This document shows positions 8,400-17,171 of a DNA stretch of 20,142 nucleotides, piece by piece. The DNA comes from Ignavibacteria bacterium. Lineage in GTDB: Bacteria; Bacteroidota; Ignavibacteria; Ignavibacteriales; Melioribacteraceae. Position 1 is the first letter of the stretch. Every line of letters starts with the position of its first letter. The stretch lies in NCBI GenBank assembly GCA_003233295.1, contig QILJ01000445.1, positions 1 through 20,142 on the forward strand, given 5' to 3'. The notes beneath the pieces were generated by a model that ran no database searches, was not told where the DNA came from, and saw only the letters and a program-made list of their open reading frames with translations. The translations under genes were made by a program, and so were the position numbers.

Positions 8400-11037
8400 T
8401 GTTCCAGCCTTCTATTTTAAGATACATGTTTGAATTTTTTAAATCATCATTATAGTAGCGAGCAGATATATTTCTGCTTTCACCTGGGAAAAGACTAATA
8501 TAGTTATCTTCCCAGAAAGTCGGAGATATCTCATCTCCTCCGTCTCCCTTAGTAAGCGCCATGTGTACTTGGAAAGCAAGATGTGAGCCGGTATTTTTTA
8601 GTTTCACTTTTACGATACTTTCATTCCCGTTTTTCTCTACATTATAATTAACATCAACCTTTACTTTTGGAAGATTATTTAAACTTTTAAAATCTGCATA
8701 CGATTTTGGATTAGCTTTTAACACCCACCATCCATTATCAGTTCTCTTTCCTTCTTTGGAACCTTGAATATCCGGAACTGTGGATAGCCAGTAAAAGTTG
8801 TTCGATACTTCTTTACCGGAGTTATCGAATAGCTTAAGACTCACAAAATATGTTTTGCTCAAATTATTAGGGAAATCAATTTTAAAGGCTTCTGTTTTCC
8901 AATCTGAAGCTACTGAAACTACATTTTCTTTTGAGTAAACTTCATCCAGATCAAAATTGAAAACTTTAGCCGTAACTTTTAGATCATTAAAGTCCTTATA
9001 AAAGCTATTCACGACATAAACAGACTGATCATCGTATGAATACTGGACATGCAAAGGTTCACATGCTTTTTTTGCTCCATAATACGCTCCGCCCACATTT
9101 AAGTACCAATCTACATACTGCCATGTTAAGGCGGCTGGCCATGCAGCATCATATTTCCAAGTTGTAATACCGAGAGCTTCATATTTATTTCGACCATATG
9201 CTTCATACATTCCGCGAGCGCTTTCATAATTAAGCGTTTGACCTTTCATTAACAGTTCTTTAATTCCTGCTGGCGTACCATAGCGTTCATTTAATGATTT
9301 CTGCACCAAGTCAAAGTATTCAAGTCCCTGCAAAACTGTATGGAAGGAAAAAGTTTCATTATTGACCGGCCACAAATTTTCTTTCGGCATCATTTTTTTT
9401 ACGCTTTCATAAGGTGCAAATATGCCGCCGATACCTCCCGATTGAGCAAATCCCCAAGCGCCGTCTTCTTTATGTGTGTAGTAATGTGACGGAGTGGCAT
9501 ATGTCCATAGCTCGAAAGTGCCTGTCCGGGTTCCCCCGGTTTTGTAACGGTTCTCAATTTCAAATGCACCTGAATGAGGTTGATAAGTTCTCTCCGGCGT
9601 ATATTTTGCTATCAGATCTCTGTAAGCTTTATCAAGTGATTCTGTAGGAAAGGTTTCATCATGTCCTAAAAAATGTATCAAGCTTGGATGATTTCTCACT
9701 CGTAAGATCATGTCTTTAATTATTGAAACAGCTAATTTCTCATCAGGTAAGTTACGCCCGAATAACTGCTGAATTACCAAGATCCCATATTCATCACACA
9801 GATTATAGAACTCATCAGTTTCGCGAATTGAGAATCCTTCTGAGCGCAATGCATTTAGATTAGCCTCACGGGCATATCGTATCAAAGCATCATATCTTTT
9901 GTTAGATAAATTCAGCATCATATCGCTGGTCATCCAAGCGCCGCCTCTTATCAAGATATTCTTGCCGTTTACTTTATATCCGCGCCATCCTTCATCATTG
10001 ATGTATGTGGATACTTCCCGTATACCAAATCGCACTTGCTTGCTGTCCGATATCTTACCATTAATTTGTGTATCCAAATTGAGTGTATATAGATTCTGTT
10101 CGCCAACCGGGTGAGGCCACCATAATCTTGGGTTTTGTACAACAAGCTGCTTGAATTCATCAGGAGTAAATTTGATTGTTTTGGTTTCACCCGCTTCTAG
10201 ATTGAACGATTTTGATATTTTAATATTTTCAATTGTGCCTGTTATTTTTCCGCTAACAGGTTTATCAATTTTATTTACTGCATCAATGGAGATTGTTAAG
10301 AAAGCCTTATCCAGTTTGGGCAGATCAAGATCGGTTACAACATATGGATTTTTTAATACGACTTCATCACTAACTGAAATGTAAACATCACGCCAAATGC
10401 CCATATTAAGATCAGGCGGCTGCGGGTTATGATCATCCCACCCGGTAGTGGCTTCAATCTGTTTTGTGTGATATTTTATATCCGGAATTTTTCCCGGGGC
10501 ACTTATTTCAACAGCAAGAACATTTTCCTCTCCAAATTTTATATACTTATCAACATCAAATTCGAACCGACGAAACATTCCTATCACATCTGAACTATCT
10601 GCAATCTTTTGTCTATTGAGCCAAACATTGGCTTTGTAGTTTATTCCATCCAAGTGAAGCACCATCTTCTTCCCTTTAAATTCATCTGATACCACAAAAC
10701 TTTTTCGATACCACCAAGTTGGATAAAACGGACTTCCCATAGACATTGCCAGCCAACGTCCTTCTTTAAATCCTGGGATTGACTTTAAATTTAACCCGAA
10801 ATAAGGATTGGGATAAACATTCGCATCAGCCAAAGCTGCTAGCACGGTTTTGGGAATATCAATTTGATACCAACCACTAACATCTAATCCAGGAGAACTT
10901 ATTGTTTCTGCAGCAGCATTTATTTTCACAGACGATTGCAAACTCCATCCCTTTTTTAGCTGAATATTATTTGGTTTGTCTGTGCTGCAAGCAAAAAATA
11001 AAAATGACAAAAGAAGTGAACTAATAAATCTTTTCAT
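8389..11037 (-). CDS. GH2-family lipoprotein, exo-beta-D-glucosaminidase/beta-mannosidase type, with altered active site
   Basis: This 882-residue protein is probably a lipoprotein (FFAC, Cys17). The domain order is that of the GH2 exo-beta-glucosaminidase branch. It has a sugar-binding jelly roll (about 25-225, including WWYRKSF), an Ig-like domain (230-345), a TIM barrel (350-680, with NGKNILIRGGAW and RVRNHPSLIHFLGHDE), and C-terminal beta domains from about 680. The segment AYYGAKKACEPLHVQYSYDD (651-670) is highly characteristic of that branch. Asp460 in GHDE matches the acid/base position. The nucleophile region reads AWGFAQSGG (528-535 approx.), where relatives carry a Glu at the place of Ser533. 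It may therefore be inactive, altered or chitosan-unrelated. AAGGA lies 10 nt before the ATG, and the gene starts 5 bp after the esterase stop. Confidence 0.83.
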   Translation of the reverse strand: MKRFISSLLLSFLFFACSTDKPNNIQLKKGWSLQSSVKINAAAETISSPGLDVSGWYQIDIPKTVLAALADANVYPNPYFGLNLKSIPGFKEGRWLAMSMGSPFYPTWWYRKSFVVSDEFKGKKMVLHLDGINYKANVWLNRQKIADSSDVIGMFRRFEFDVDKYIKFGEENVLAVEISAPGKIPDIKYHTKQIEATTGWDDHNPQPPDLNMGIWRDVYISVSDEVVLKNPYVVTDLDLPKLDKAFLTISIDAVNKIDKPVSGKITGTIENIKISKSFNLEAGETKTIKFTPDEFKQLVVQNPRLWWPHPVGEQNLYTLNLDTQINGKISDSKQVRFGIREVSTYINDEGWRGYKVNGKNILIRGGAWMTSDMMLNLSNKRYDALIRYAREANLNALRSEGFSIRETDEFYNLCDEYGILVIQQLFGRNLPDEKLAVSIIKDMILRVRNHPSLIHFLGHDETFPTESLDKAYRDLIAKYTPERTYQPHSGAFEIENRYKTGGTRTGTFELWTYATPSHYYTHKEDGAWGFAQSGGIGGIFAPYESVKKMMPKENLWPVNNETFSFHTVLQGLEYFDLVQKSLNERYGTPAGIKELLMKGQTLNYESARGMYEAYGRNKYEALGITTWKYDAAWPAALTWQYVDWYLNVGGAYYGAKKACEPLHVQYSYDDQSVYVVNSFYKDFNDLKVTAKVFNFDLDEVYSKENVVSVASDWKTEAFKIDFPNNLSKTYFVSLKLFDNSGKEVSNNFYWLSTVPDIQGSKEGKRTDNGWWVLKANPKSYADFKSLNNLPKVKVDVNYNVEKNGNESIVKVKLKNTGSHLAFQVHMALTKGDGGDEISPTFWEDNYISLFPGESRNISARYYNDDLKNSNMYLKIEGWNIEN
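8408..8413 (-). promoter_or_regulatory. Shine-Dalgarno site supporting the TTG start of the PHP gene
   Basis: AGAAGG on the minus strand, located within the last codons of the GH2 gene, is 8 nt from the TTG at 8397-8399. It supports a non-ATG start and translational coupling between the two overlapping genes. Confidence 0.5.
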
Positions 11038-11042
11038 TTTAT

Positions 11043-12002
11043 TTATTTCCTTGATAAATATTTTTCAAAAAACTTATCCATATAATACTGGCAGTACTCG
11101 TTCACTTCAACCGCAAGATCCAATGTATGAGGCCAGCCTTCAAGTCTATGGTATTCAACAGGTACACCTGCTTTTTCCAGTCTTTTTGTTAAACTGTCTG
11201 ATTGCTCAACAGGGACAAGTTCATCAATAGTGCCGTGGAATATTAAAGTCGGCGGATCGTCACTAGTAATATATGTTACCGGTGAAGCTTCCTTATAGAT
11301 TTCCGGGGCTTCATCGTAACTTTTACCTATAAGATTATTAACGGAAGACACATTCTGGGCATACTCTGTTGTTAGATCTGATGGTCCGTAAAAATTTACA
11401 ACAGCCTGCACTCGTGAAGAGAATAGAGAATCATCTCTATCTTTGAACTCAGGGACATCGGATGCATATCCAACCAGCAAAGCTAAATGACCGCCGGCAG
11501 AACCTCCGATCACTGCAACCTCTTTATTGTTTATGTGATATTCATCTGCATGTTGTTTCAGCCAGATCACCGCCGCATTCACATCCAATATTTGAGCAGG
11601 GAATTTAGCTTTATTAGTAAATCTATATTGTACTGTTGCAGTCACATATCCTTTTTTAGCATAGTCAACGAGATAATGTAAGTAATCATGCTTATCTCCT
11701 TTCTTCCAAGCTCCGCCATGGATAAAGACCAATAACGGAGCGGGTTTTGAGATATTCTTTGAATAATAAATATCAAGCTTTAGTTTTGTTGAATCGATTG
11801 TCTTGTAAACTATATCCTTGTACTCTTTAACGTCATCCGGCACAGGAAAATCTTTTTCCATTAAATCCAATGTTCCAAAGAAATAAGCGATCTTCATTGT
11901 TGTCATGCTTGAGTAGCCGTCCGGTACTTCCGGCGGTTTATCCTGGCTAATGAGAATTATCGGTGTGATTTGCAGTAGTAATAAGATTAAAAACTTTTTC
12001 AT
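11043..12002 (-). CDS. Secreted alpha/beta-hydrolase esterase (BD-FAE/acetylesterase type)
   Basis: The protein has 319 residues with a Sec signal peptide (about 1-20, ending LISQ). The fold is the alpha/beta hydrolase of the BD-FAE/carboxylesterase group, whose members remove acetyl or feruloyl groups from polysaccharides. The oxyanion motif HGG is at 95-97, the nucleophile elbow GGSAGG places Ser168, and Asp260 (HGTIDELVP) and His292 (WPHTLD) complete the triad. All key residues are present. The ATG is preceded by AAGGAA at good spacing, and the gene starts 21 bp after the FAD oxidoreductase stop. In this locus it is most likely an acetylesterase that exposes the glycan for the neighbouring hydrolases. 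Feruloyl or methyl ester specificity cannot be excluded. Confidence 0.87.
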   Translation of the reverse strand: MKKFLILLLLQITPIILISQDKPPEVPDGYSSMTTMKIAYFFGTLDLMEKDFPVPDDVKEYKDIVYKTIDSTKLKLDIYYSKNISKPAPLLVFIHGGAWKKGDKHDYLHYLVDYAKKGYVTATVQYRFTNKAKFPAQILDVNAAVIWLKQHADEYHINNKEVAVIGGSAGGHLALLVGYASDVPEFKDRDDSLFSSRVQAVVNFYGPSDLTTEYAQNVSSVNNLIGKSYDEAPEIYKEASPVTYITSDDPPTLIFHGTIDELVPVEQSDSLTKRLEKAGVPVEYHRLEGWPHTLDLAVEVNEYCQYYMDKFFEKYLSRK

Positions 12003-12023
12003 AATATTTCCTTTTTTATACTT

Positions 12024-14486
12024 CTATAATTTCGGGATTTTATTTTTAAATTGATACGTGTCCAGATTCAGATTGAATAACCAGCTACCGCCAGCTTGCA
12101 TTATCATCACTACTAATATATTTTTACCCTTATTTAATTTTATTGGAATAGAGAACTCGTTATAGTTAAAAGCATGCGGCTGAGTATATTCATATATTAT
12201 TTTACCATTCAGCCAAATAAATGCACCATCATTATGTCCAATACGCAATGTTGTTTTTGTTTCCTTATCACATATTATTTCAGTAGCAGCAAATGCGTGA
12301 CAGTTTTCATTTGGGTCAAGCTGTGCATCCAATCTAACAACCCCGTTTTTCAAGACATCTGCTTTTTTCCAAACGATATCCTTATTTCCTATAGGATACA
12401 TGTTTCGACCTTCCTCTCCAATGAAGCCGGGTAATGATTGAGATATTGCAAATTTTTTGATTTTTATTGGAATTTTAATCAACGAAATTTTTTCAACTCC
12501 AACTCTTTGTTTCCCCTTGAATTTAAAAGTAAATATATGTTTGCCATTTGATAGGGAAGGTATGTAAAACTCTTGTACAGATGGGATTGACATACTAACA
12601 TCTCGAAAACAATCTAATTCACCTGCTAATTTATTATCGATCAATACTTGAGCACTTCCGAATTGGGAGTTCGTTGCTTTATATATCTTCAACTTATAAT
12701 CAAAACTTTCCTCAATAATAAAGCTATAACTAATGCTGCCGCTATTACTATTATACTCATAATATTTACCAGGATAATTCATCGAAGAAACATCTTTCCA
12801 CTCCACCGGAGTAACGGTTACACCATCACTAATTTCATCTCCCAAAACTATTTCTTTCTCGTCAGCAAAAACATATTCGTTTTTCCATTCAAGTACTTGC
12901 CCATCTTTTAAAAGCTGATCTTTTAATAAACTATAACTAATTTGCTGAACATCCTCTTTTTCGTCAATCGCTAAAACTGCTGCAGTAGCGGCTGATTGAC
13001 CCAGTACCATAAAGACCGGTTCCATACGAATTGAACCAAAAGCTATATGAGATGCAGAAAGACAAACAGGAACCAGCAAATTTATGCACTCATCACGCTT
13101 AGGAACAATTGACTTGAACGAGATAGGATACGGTGAAAAACCTCCAATCTCAACATTTCCTTCATTTCTAACTCTGCCATATTTATCAACATAACGTTGG
13201 ACGTTATGTGAATCCATTGTGTACGCAGCTAGACCCACTGGATCTACTGGGACTACAACACCTTCACAGTCATGCTGAGTCATTACATAATCTGAAATCA
13301 TACGGCGTGCTTCTCTTATGTATAATTGATGTGACCAATTCCCATTATCCACAAATTCATCTTTAGGTAATCCCCATTGGTTAACTTCATCACGTACATA
13401 ATCCGAGACTCGGGGATCATTAGCAAGAAACCACATTAAACCTTTTTGATAATTTTCATGTTCCTTAATAATACTTTCTCGGATCTTATAATTACCATCA
13501 GGATATTTATAATTCATTCCAATATTGTCGGTAGCAAAAGCACCCTTGTTGTTTGTATCTGTTTTACCATTCGGCATAGGTGTTGACAAATCCAAAACAT
13601 CAAACACCCCAGTATTTATATAGCGGAGTAAAAGTTCATATCGCATCGGATCATAATTTTCCGGTTTTGGGAATGGAATTCGATTTTCCGGAACATTTGT
13701 TAGGCACATCCTAAAACAATATGCTTGAACGCGATCATCTCCATTTCCTTCAACTCCTGGTCCGCCATCATCAAGAATACCAGGTAATAAACCGCTTTCC
13801 GCTTTTCCACGAATTATATATGGATCAACCGGATTTTTGAATTGATGATTAATTGCGTTTTTAGTTTGAACACCATTATAAGTTTCACCATATGTTTTAT
13901 TGGCTTCACGACCAACAGTATAGCTTACTCCCGCAACTGCCATTAAGTCGCCTTCATAGGTTGCATCAATAAACATCTTACCATGTAAGGTTAACCCGGA
14001 TTCCATTTTGATACTGATAATTCTGCTATCCTTTTTATCGATACCTTTATTCAAATCTAATCTTTCATTGTAAATCATTACAATGCTCTCCTCATCTAGC
14101 ATATCGTTCAGTACTTTCTCAGCAACATGAGGCTCAAATGTCCACATCGTTAAATCCGGGTCTGAGCCTGGATGGTAATACTGATTTATACGCTTGTAAA
14201 ATTCTCTGGACAGCCCACCAATTGCGGCTTTATTACCAATGTCGGTTGCTCCAAGCCCACCAGAAGTCAATCCTCCAAGATGTTTGCCCGGTTCAATAAG
14301 CACAGTCGATTTTCCTAACTTTGCAACCTGAATAGCGGCAATAACTCCAGCCGAAGTACCTCCATAAACAACAACATCATAAGTATTATCAAGCTCTGTA
14401 TTTTGGGAACATGATGAGATGAATAAAGCAATAATGACTATTGGCACAATTTGCTTAAGTAAAATAATTGTTATTTTTTTCATCAT
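12024..14486 (-). CDS. Lipoprotein FAD-dependent oxidoreductase (FAD_oxidored type) with C-terminal carbohydrate-binding-like modules
   Basis: The 820-residue product has a lipoprotein signal (FISSC, Cys26). Residues 36-70 form a dinucleotide-binding fold with GGTSAG at 42-47, and FIDATYEGDLM (172-182) and the RMEPVFMVLGQSAATAA segment (about 487-503) match the FAD_oxidored family often found in glycan loci. Two beta-sandwich modules follow, at about 540-670 and 675-810. The second resembles the jelly rolls of beta-galactosidase-like enzymes (NDGAFIWLNGKIIYEY). The first in-frame candidate start is GTG at 14499-14501. I prefer the ATG at 14486 because GGAAAG (14494-14499) lies 7 nt upstream of it; the ATG at 14483 is an alternative. 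No twin-arginine motif is visible, although FAD is loaded outside the cytoplasm. It probably oxidises a glycan or sugar, but the substrate is unknown. Confidence 0.8.
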   Translation of the reverse strand: MMKKITIILLKQIVPIVIIALFISSCSQNTELDNTYDVVVYGGTSAGVIAAIQVAKLGKSTVLIEPGKHLGGLTSGGLGATDIGNKAAIGGLSREFYKRINQYYHPGSDPDLTMWTFEPHVAEKVLNDMLDEESIVMIYNERLDLNKGIDKKDSRIISIKMESGLTLHGKMFIDATYEGDLMAVAGVSYTVGREANKTYGETYNGVQTKNAINHQFKNPVDPYIIRGKAESGLLPGILDDGGPGVEGNGDDRVQAYCFRMCLTNVPENRIPFPKPENYDPMRYELLLRYINTGVFDVLDLSTPMPNGKTDTNNKGAFATDNIGMNYKYPDGNYKIRESIIKEHENYQKGLMWFLANDPRVSDYVRDEVNQWGLPKDEFVDNGNWSHQLYIREARRMISDYVMTQHDCEGVVVPVDPVGLAAYTMDSHNVQRYVDKYGRVRNEGNVEIGGFSPYPISFKSIVPKRDECINLLVPVCLSASHIAFGSIRMEPVFMVLGQSAATAAVLAIDEKEDVQQISYSLLKDQLLKDGQVLEWKNEYVFADEKEIVLGDEISDGVTVTPVEWKDVSSMNYPGKYYEYNSNSGSISYSFIIEESFDYKLKIYKATNSQFGSAQVLIDNKLAGELDCFRDVSMSIPSVQEFYIPSLSNGKHIFTFKFKGKQRVGVEKISLIKIPIKIKKFAISQSLPGFIGEEGRNMYPIGNKDIVWKKADVLKNGVVRLDAQLDPNENCHAFAATEIICDKETKTTLRIGHNDGAFIWLNGKIIYEYTQPHAFNYNEFSIPIKLNKGKNILVVMIMQAGGSWLFNLNLDTYQFKNKIPKL

Positions 14487-14565
14487 TAGAAATCTTTCCA
14501 CTACTTAAAATACTTTAAGATGTTTAATACCACTACCTTGATAATAAATTAGTTCACACATCCTT
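14487..14565 (-). other. Longest intergenic gap inside the operon
   Basis: This 79-bp gap separates the DUF4838 gene from the FAD oxidoreductase gene and is the widest in the run. It holds the ribosome binding site GGAAAG (14494-14499), a weak AT-only palindrome (14504-14519) and GTAGTGG twice on the minus strand. No convincing promoter was recognised. An internal promoter could sit here but is not shown by the sequence. Confidence 0.35.
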
Positions 14566-17151
14566 TCAAAGTCCAGTAGGCGTTTTGTCCAGGTAATGCA
14601 CTTCATAAGCATATTCAGTCTTCTCTCCCGCTTGAAGTTTTTTAACAGTTGGAGTCATTTCCAGGTTGATCTGTATCCGTTCCGGGCTCCAAAAAAGATT
14701 CAGGTTTTCAAAATCTTTGGGATCAAAACGCTGTTCCACTCCAAAGCCGGCTTTTTGGTTAAAGTAGGCAAATGAACCTCCTTTAAGTCCTTTTTTTATT
14801 AACGCGCTTTGCTCTTCTGTTGGCTTAGCATTTACCCAACCTTTGTTAGCCTGCAGCCATTTCTCATCTTTAACATAAATGCTTACTTCTTGCGGATTGT
14901 CAGAACCAGAGCCTGCGTCATATTCAGGATGCACTAAAAAATTGAACGGTCGAACTTTCTTTGCTTTTAAAGTCGTTTCAAACTTAATCGCATCACCGGC
15001 TAAACTGATAGTGCGTTCAATCCGTGCACCATCTTTTGCTGTTAGCGCTACTACAGTTTTGGTAGGAGTCATCTTAATTATTTTATAAGCCAAAATACCA
15101 TCGGCTTTCGGACCATCGCCTTGCAGAACCCATTCCTCATAGCGAAAACGATTCAGCGATCGCGCAGGTTGAATTACGTTACGACCAGTTGGTTTGTAAG
15201 TCATCTCAACTACTTTTGCATTACTTTCTGGTAGAATTAGCAACCGCCAGAAATCATTTTCAAGACGAACTGCAGTCATACCAGAATAAACTTTATTCAT
15301 GTTATCCAAAAAGACTTCATTTGTTATATATTCATTTTCTCTACTAACATTATACTTCTCACATAATTCTGCATAGTGTGCAAGTAAGTTTTCATCAACA
15401 TCATCCAGAGATGGTTTACAGATACCGTTATCATACTTCAGTTCCATCGTTGAAACACTAAGTTTAGCTCGATAGGCGCAAAGAGATGCCTTCTCAACTC
15501 GCGAACGTACTTCTTCTGATTGTGCCAAAGCTAACGCTTCAGTAAAATATTCATCAATACGTTTCACAGTTTCAGAGTTTAAGCATAATGAAGCTTCAGT
15601 GGAAAAACAAATTGGATGCTTATCTTCGTTATCAATAAGATCGTGATAATAAGTAAGGTAATCAATAATCGGCTGGGCAGATTCAGCATAATGCATTCGG
15701 CAGAACTCAAGTGCTTCCTGCCAGCTATCCCTGCCCGGTTTCCAAATGCAGCGCGACATAACATAGTTACGCAGATCGCTCAATTCTGTAGAAAAACCAT
15801 TTCCTGCAGCCTGCATAAATACACCACGCCCGTTGTTGTTTGCAAAATATTCTACACTTTTACCAATACTGCGTAAGTTTGGAAAAGGAAGAAGATAGGC
15901 TCTGAAATTAGTATTATAATGCCAGATAAAAATATTCTTCGCCTTACCTTTCCAACCATCCATATCTTCGCAGAATTCTTGATTAAGCAAACAAGTAGGA
16001 TCATCAATTGCATGAAAATCACAGCATTCTATGCTGCACAACTGAATCAACACATTATCGCGTGCTTGTATTGTTTTTGGAGGTTTGCGTGTGTACTCAT
16101 AAGCATATGTACCAATCAATACCTCTGGATGTGTCTTTTCGATCCGCTCTGCTACAGCATTTACAAAAGAAAGCATCGTTCCAGCATGTGATCCTTCGCG
16201 CGCATCAATTGCAGCACACGATTCACACGTACAATAGCTGCCATTATCCATTTGGGCAACATTGAAACTTTTCACTTTCGGGTTTTTCTCAATAGCATCC
16301 AGAGTAGCTTTAATAACAATCTCAAGCACTTCCGGATTTGTCAAACACAACTGTGGTCCGCCGCCATGCATATCCAACACACGCCGTCCATTAACTAAAG
16401 CATAATATTCCGGATGATCTTTTCCATAGGTAGCAGGCGGAACAAGCTTAGCCACATTGTGAATTACAAGTTTATATCCGGTAATTCCTCCTAACTCCTC
16501 CGAACCAGCGATGGTATTTGTACGTAATTGCGCCGCAAAGGTCGGATTGCGGTTCGTCTCTCCATAATATGACCAGCGGAAAGCAAACTGAGGAACATAG
16601 CTGTAGTTACGTCCTTTGATTCTAAAGTCCTTATCTTTCCCTTCTGCAGGATAAAATGTGTGATCATAGGTTAAGAAACGTACACCACAATATTGTTCAA
16701 AGAATTCATAAACTCCATAGAGTGTACCGCGAGGAAGACCTCCATAAATTGCCAGCTTATCTTTGTCAATATCAATATTAAATCCTTCTTCACCCATCTT
16801 TTCCGTGTTTACCTGAAGACCAGCGGCAGTTGCCGTTTCAGCACCTATTAAAATGATATTACCACTCTGCGAATTGGTTCTATCAATAGTTAATTCTTTC
16901 CCCGTAAACTCTTTGAAAAGTCTTTGAAATTCACTCGCCGCATACAATTCAGATTTTGTTGCACCGGAACTGCAAATGATACGCTCAAAAGCTGATAAGT
17001 AAGGACCATCTGCAGGTAAGGAAGCCCATTCTTCATCTGATATTTGTAAATTTTCCTTTTGTGAACATTGTATAAAAAAACTATTTGAGAGGACTAAAAA
17101 CAAACCTATCAAGATTTTGTGCTGAACTGATTTTTTCAACTTGTTCTCCAT
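14566..17151 (-). CDS. DUF4838 lipoprotein, alpha-glucuronidase-like (GH67/GH115-like) glycan enzyme
   Basis: This is an 861-residue lipoprotein candidate (FFIQC, Cys29). Residues about 50-165 resemble the N-terminal domain of alpha-glucuronidases, including IYGGLPRGTLYGVYEFFEQY (135-154). Residues 185-490 are the DUF4838 domain, marked by HPEYYALVNGRR, QLCLTNPEV and DNGSYCTCESC (302-312), a hallmark of this family. A C-terminal beta-sandwich (about 640-855) resembles a galactose-mutarotase-type fold. DUF4838 proteins are predicted carbohydrate-active enzymes and I do not know a verified reaction. I chose the ATG at 17151, 20 bp after the upstream stop, because the charged n-region and hydrophobic signal follow it at once. 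A longer frame from 17217 would overlap the previous gene by 46 bp. It is cysteine-rich for an extracytoplasmic protein. Confidence 0.8.
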   Translation of the reverse strand: MENKLKKSVQHKILIGLFLVLSNSFFIQCSQKENLQISDEEWASLPADGPYLSAFERIICSSGATKSELYAASEFQRLFKEFTGKELTIDRTNSQSGNIILIGAETATAAGLQVNTEKMGEEGFNIDIDKDKLAIYGGLPRGTLYGVYEFFEQYCGVRFLTYDHTFYPAEGKDKDFRIKGRNYSYVPQFAFRWSYYGETNRNPTFAAQLRTNTIAGSEELGGITGYKLVIHNVAKLVPPATYGKDHPEYYALVNGRRVLDMHGGGPQLCLTNPEVLEIVIKATLDAIEKNPKVKSFNVAQMDNGSYCTCESCAAIDAREGSHAGTMLSFVNAVAERIEKTHPEVLIGTYAYEYTRKPPKTIQARDNVLIQLCSIECCDFHAIDDPTCLLNQEFCEDMDGWKGKAKNIFIWHYNTNFRAYLLPFPNLRSIGKSVEYFANNNGRGVFMQAAGNGFSTELSDLRNYVMSRCIWKPGRDSWQEALEFCRMHYAESAQPIIDYLTYYHDLIDNEDKHPICFSTEASLCLNSETVKRIDEYFTEALALAQSEEVRSRVEKASLCAYRAKLSVSTMELKYDNGICKPSLDDVDENLLAHYAELCEKYNVSRENEYITNEVFLDNMNKVYSGMTAVRLENDFWRLLILPESNAKVVEMTYKPTGRNVIQPARSLNRFRYEEWVLQGDGPKADGILAYKIIKMTPTKTVVALTAKDGARIERTISLAGDAIKFETTLKAKKVRPFNFLVHPEYDAGSGSDNPQEVSIYVKDEKWLQANKGWVNAKPTEEQSALIKKGLKGGSFAYFNQKAGFGVEQRFDPKDFENLNLFWSPERIQINLEMTPTVKKLQAGEKTEYAYEVHYLDKTPTGL

Positions 17152-17171
17152 TTTATAATTTATCACTACAA

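Noticed and set aside
14504..14519. Short palindrome CTTAAA-ATAC-TTTAAG in the largest internal gap
   Set aside because: The stem is six AT base pairs only and lacks a T-run in the correct place, so it is unlikely to be a terminator or an operator.
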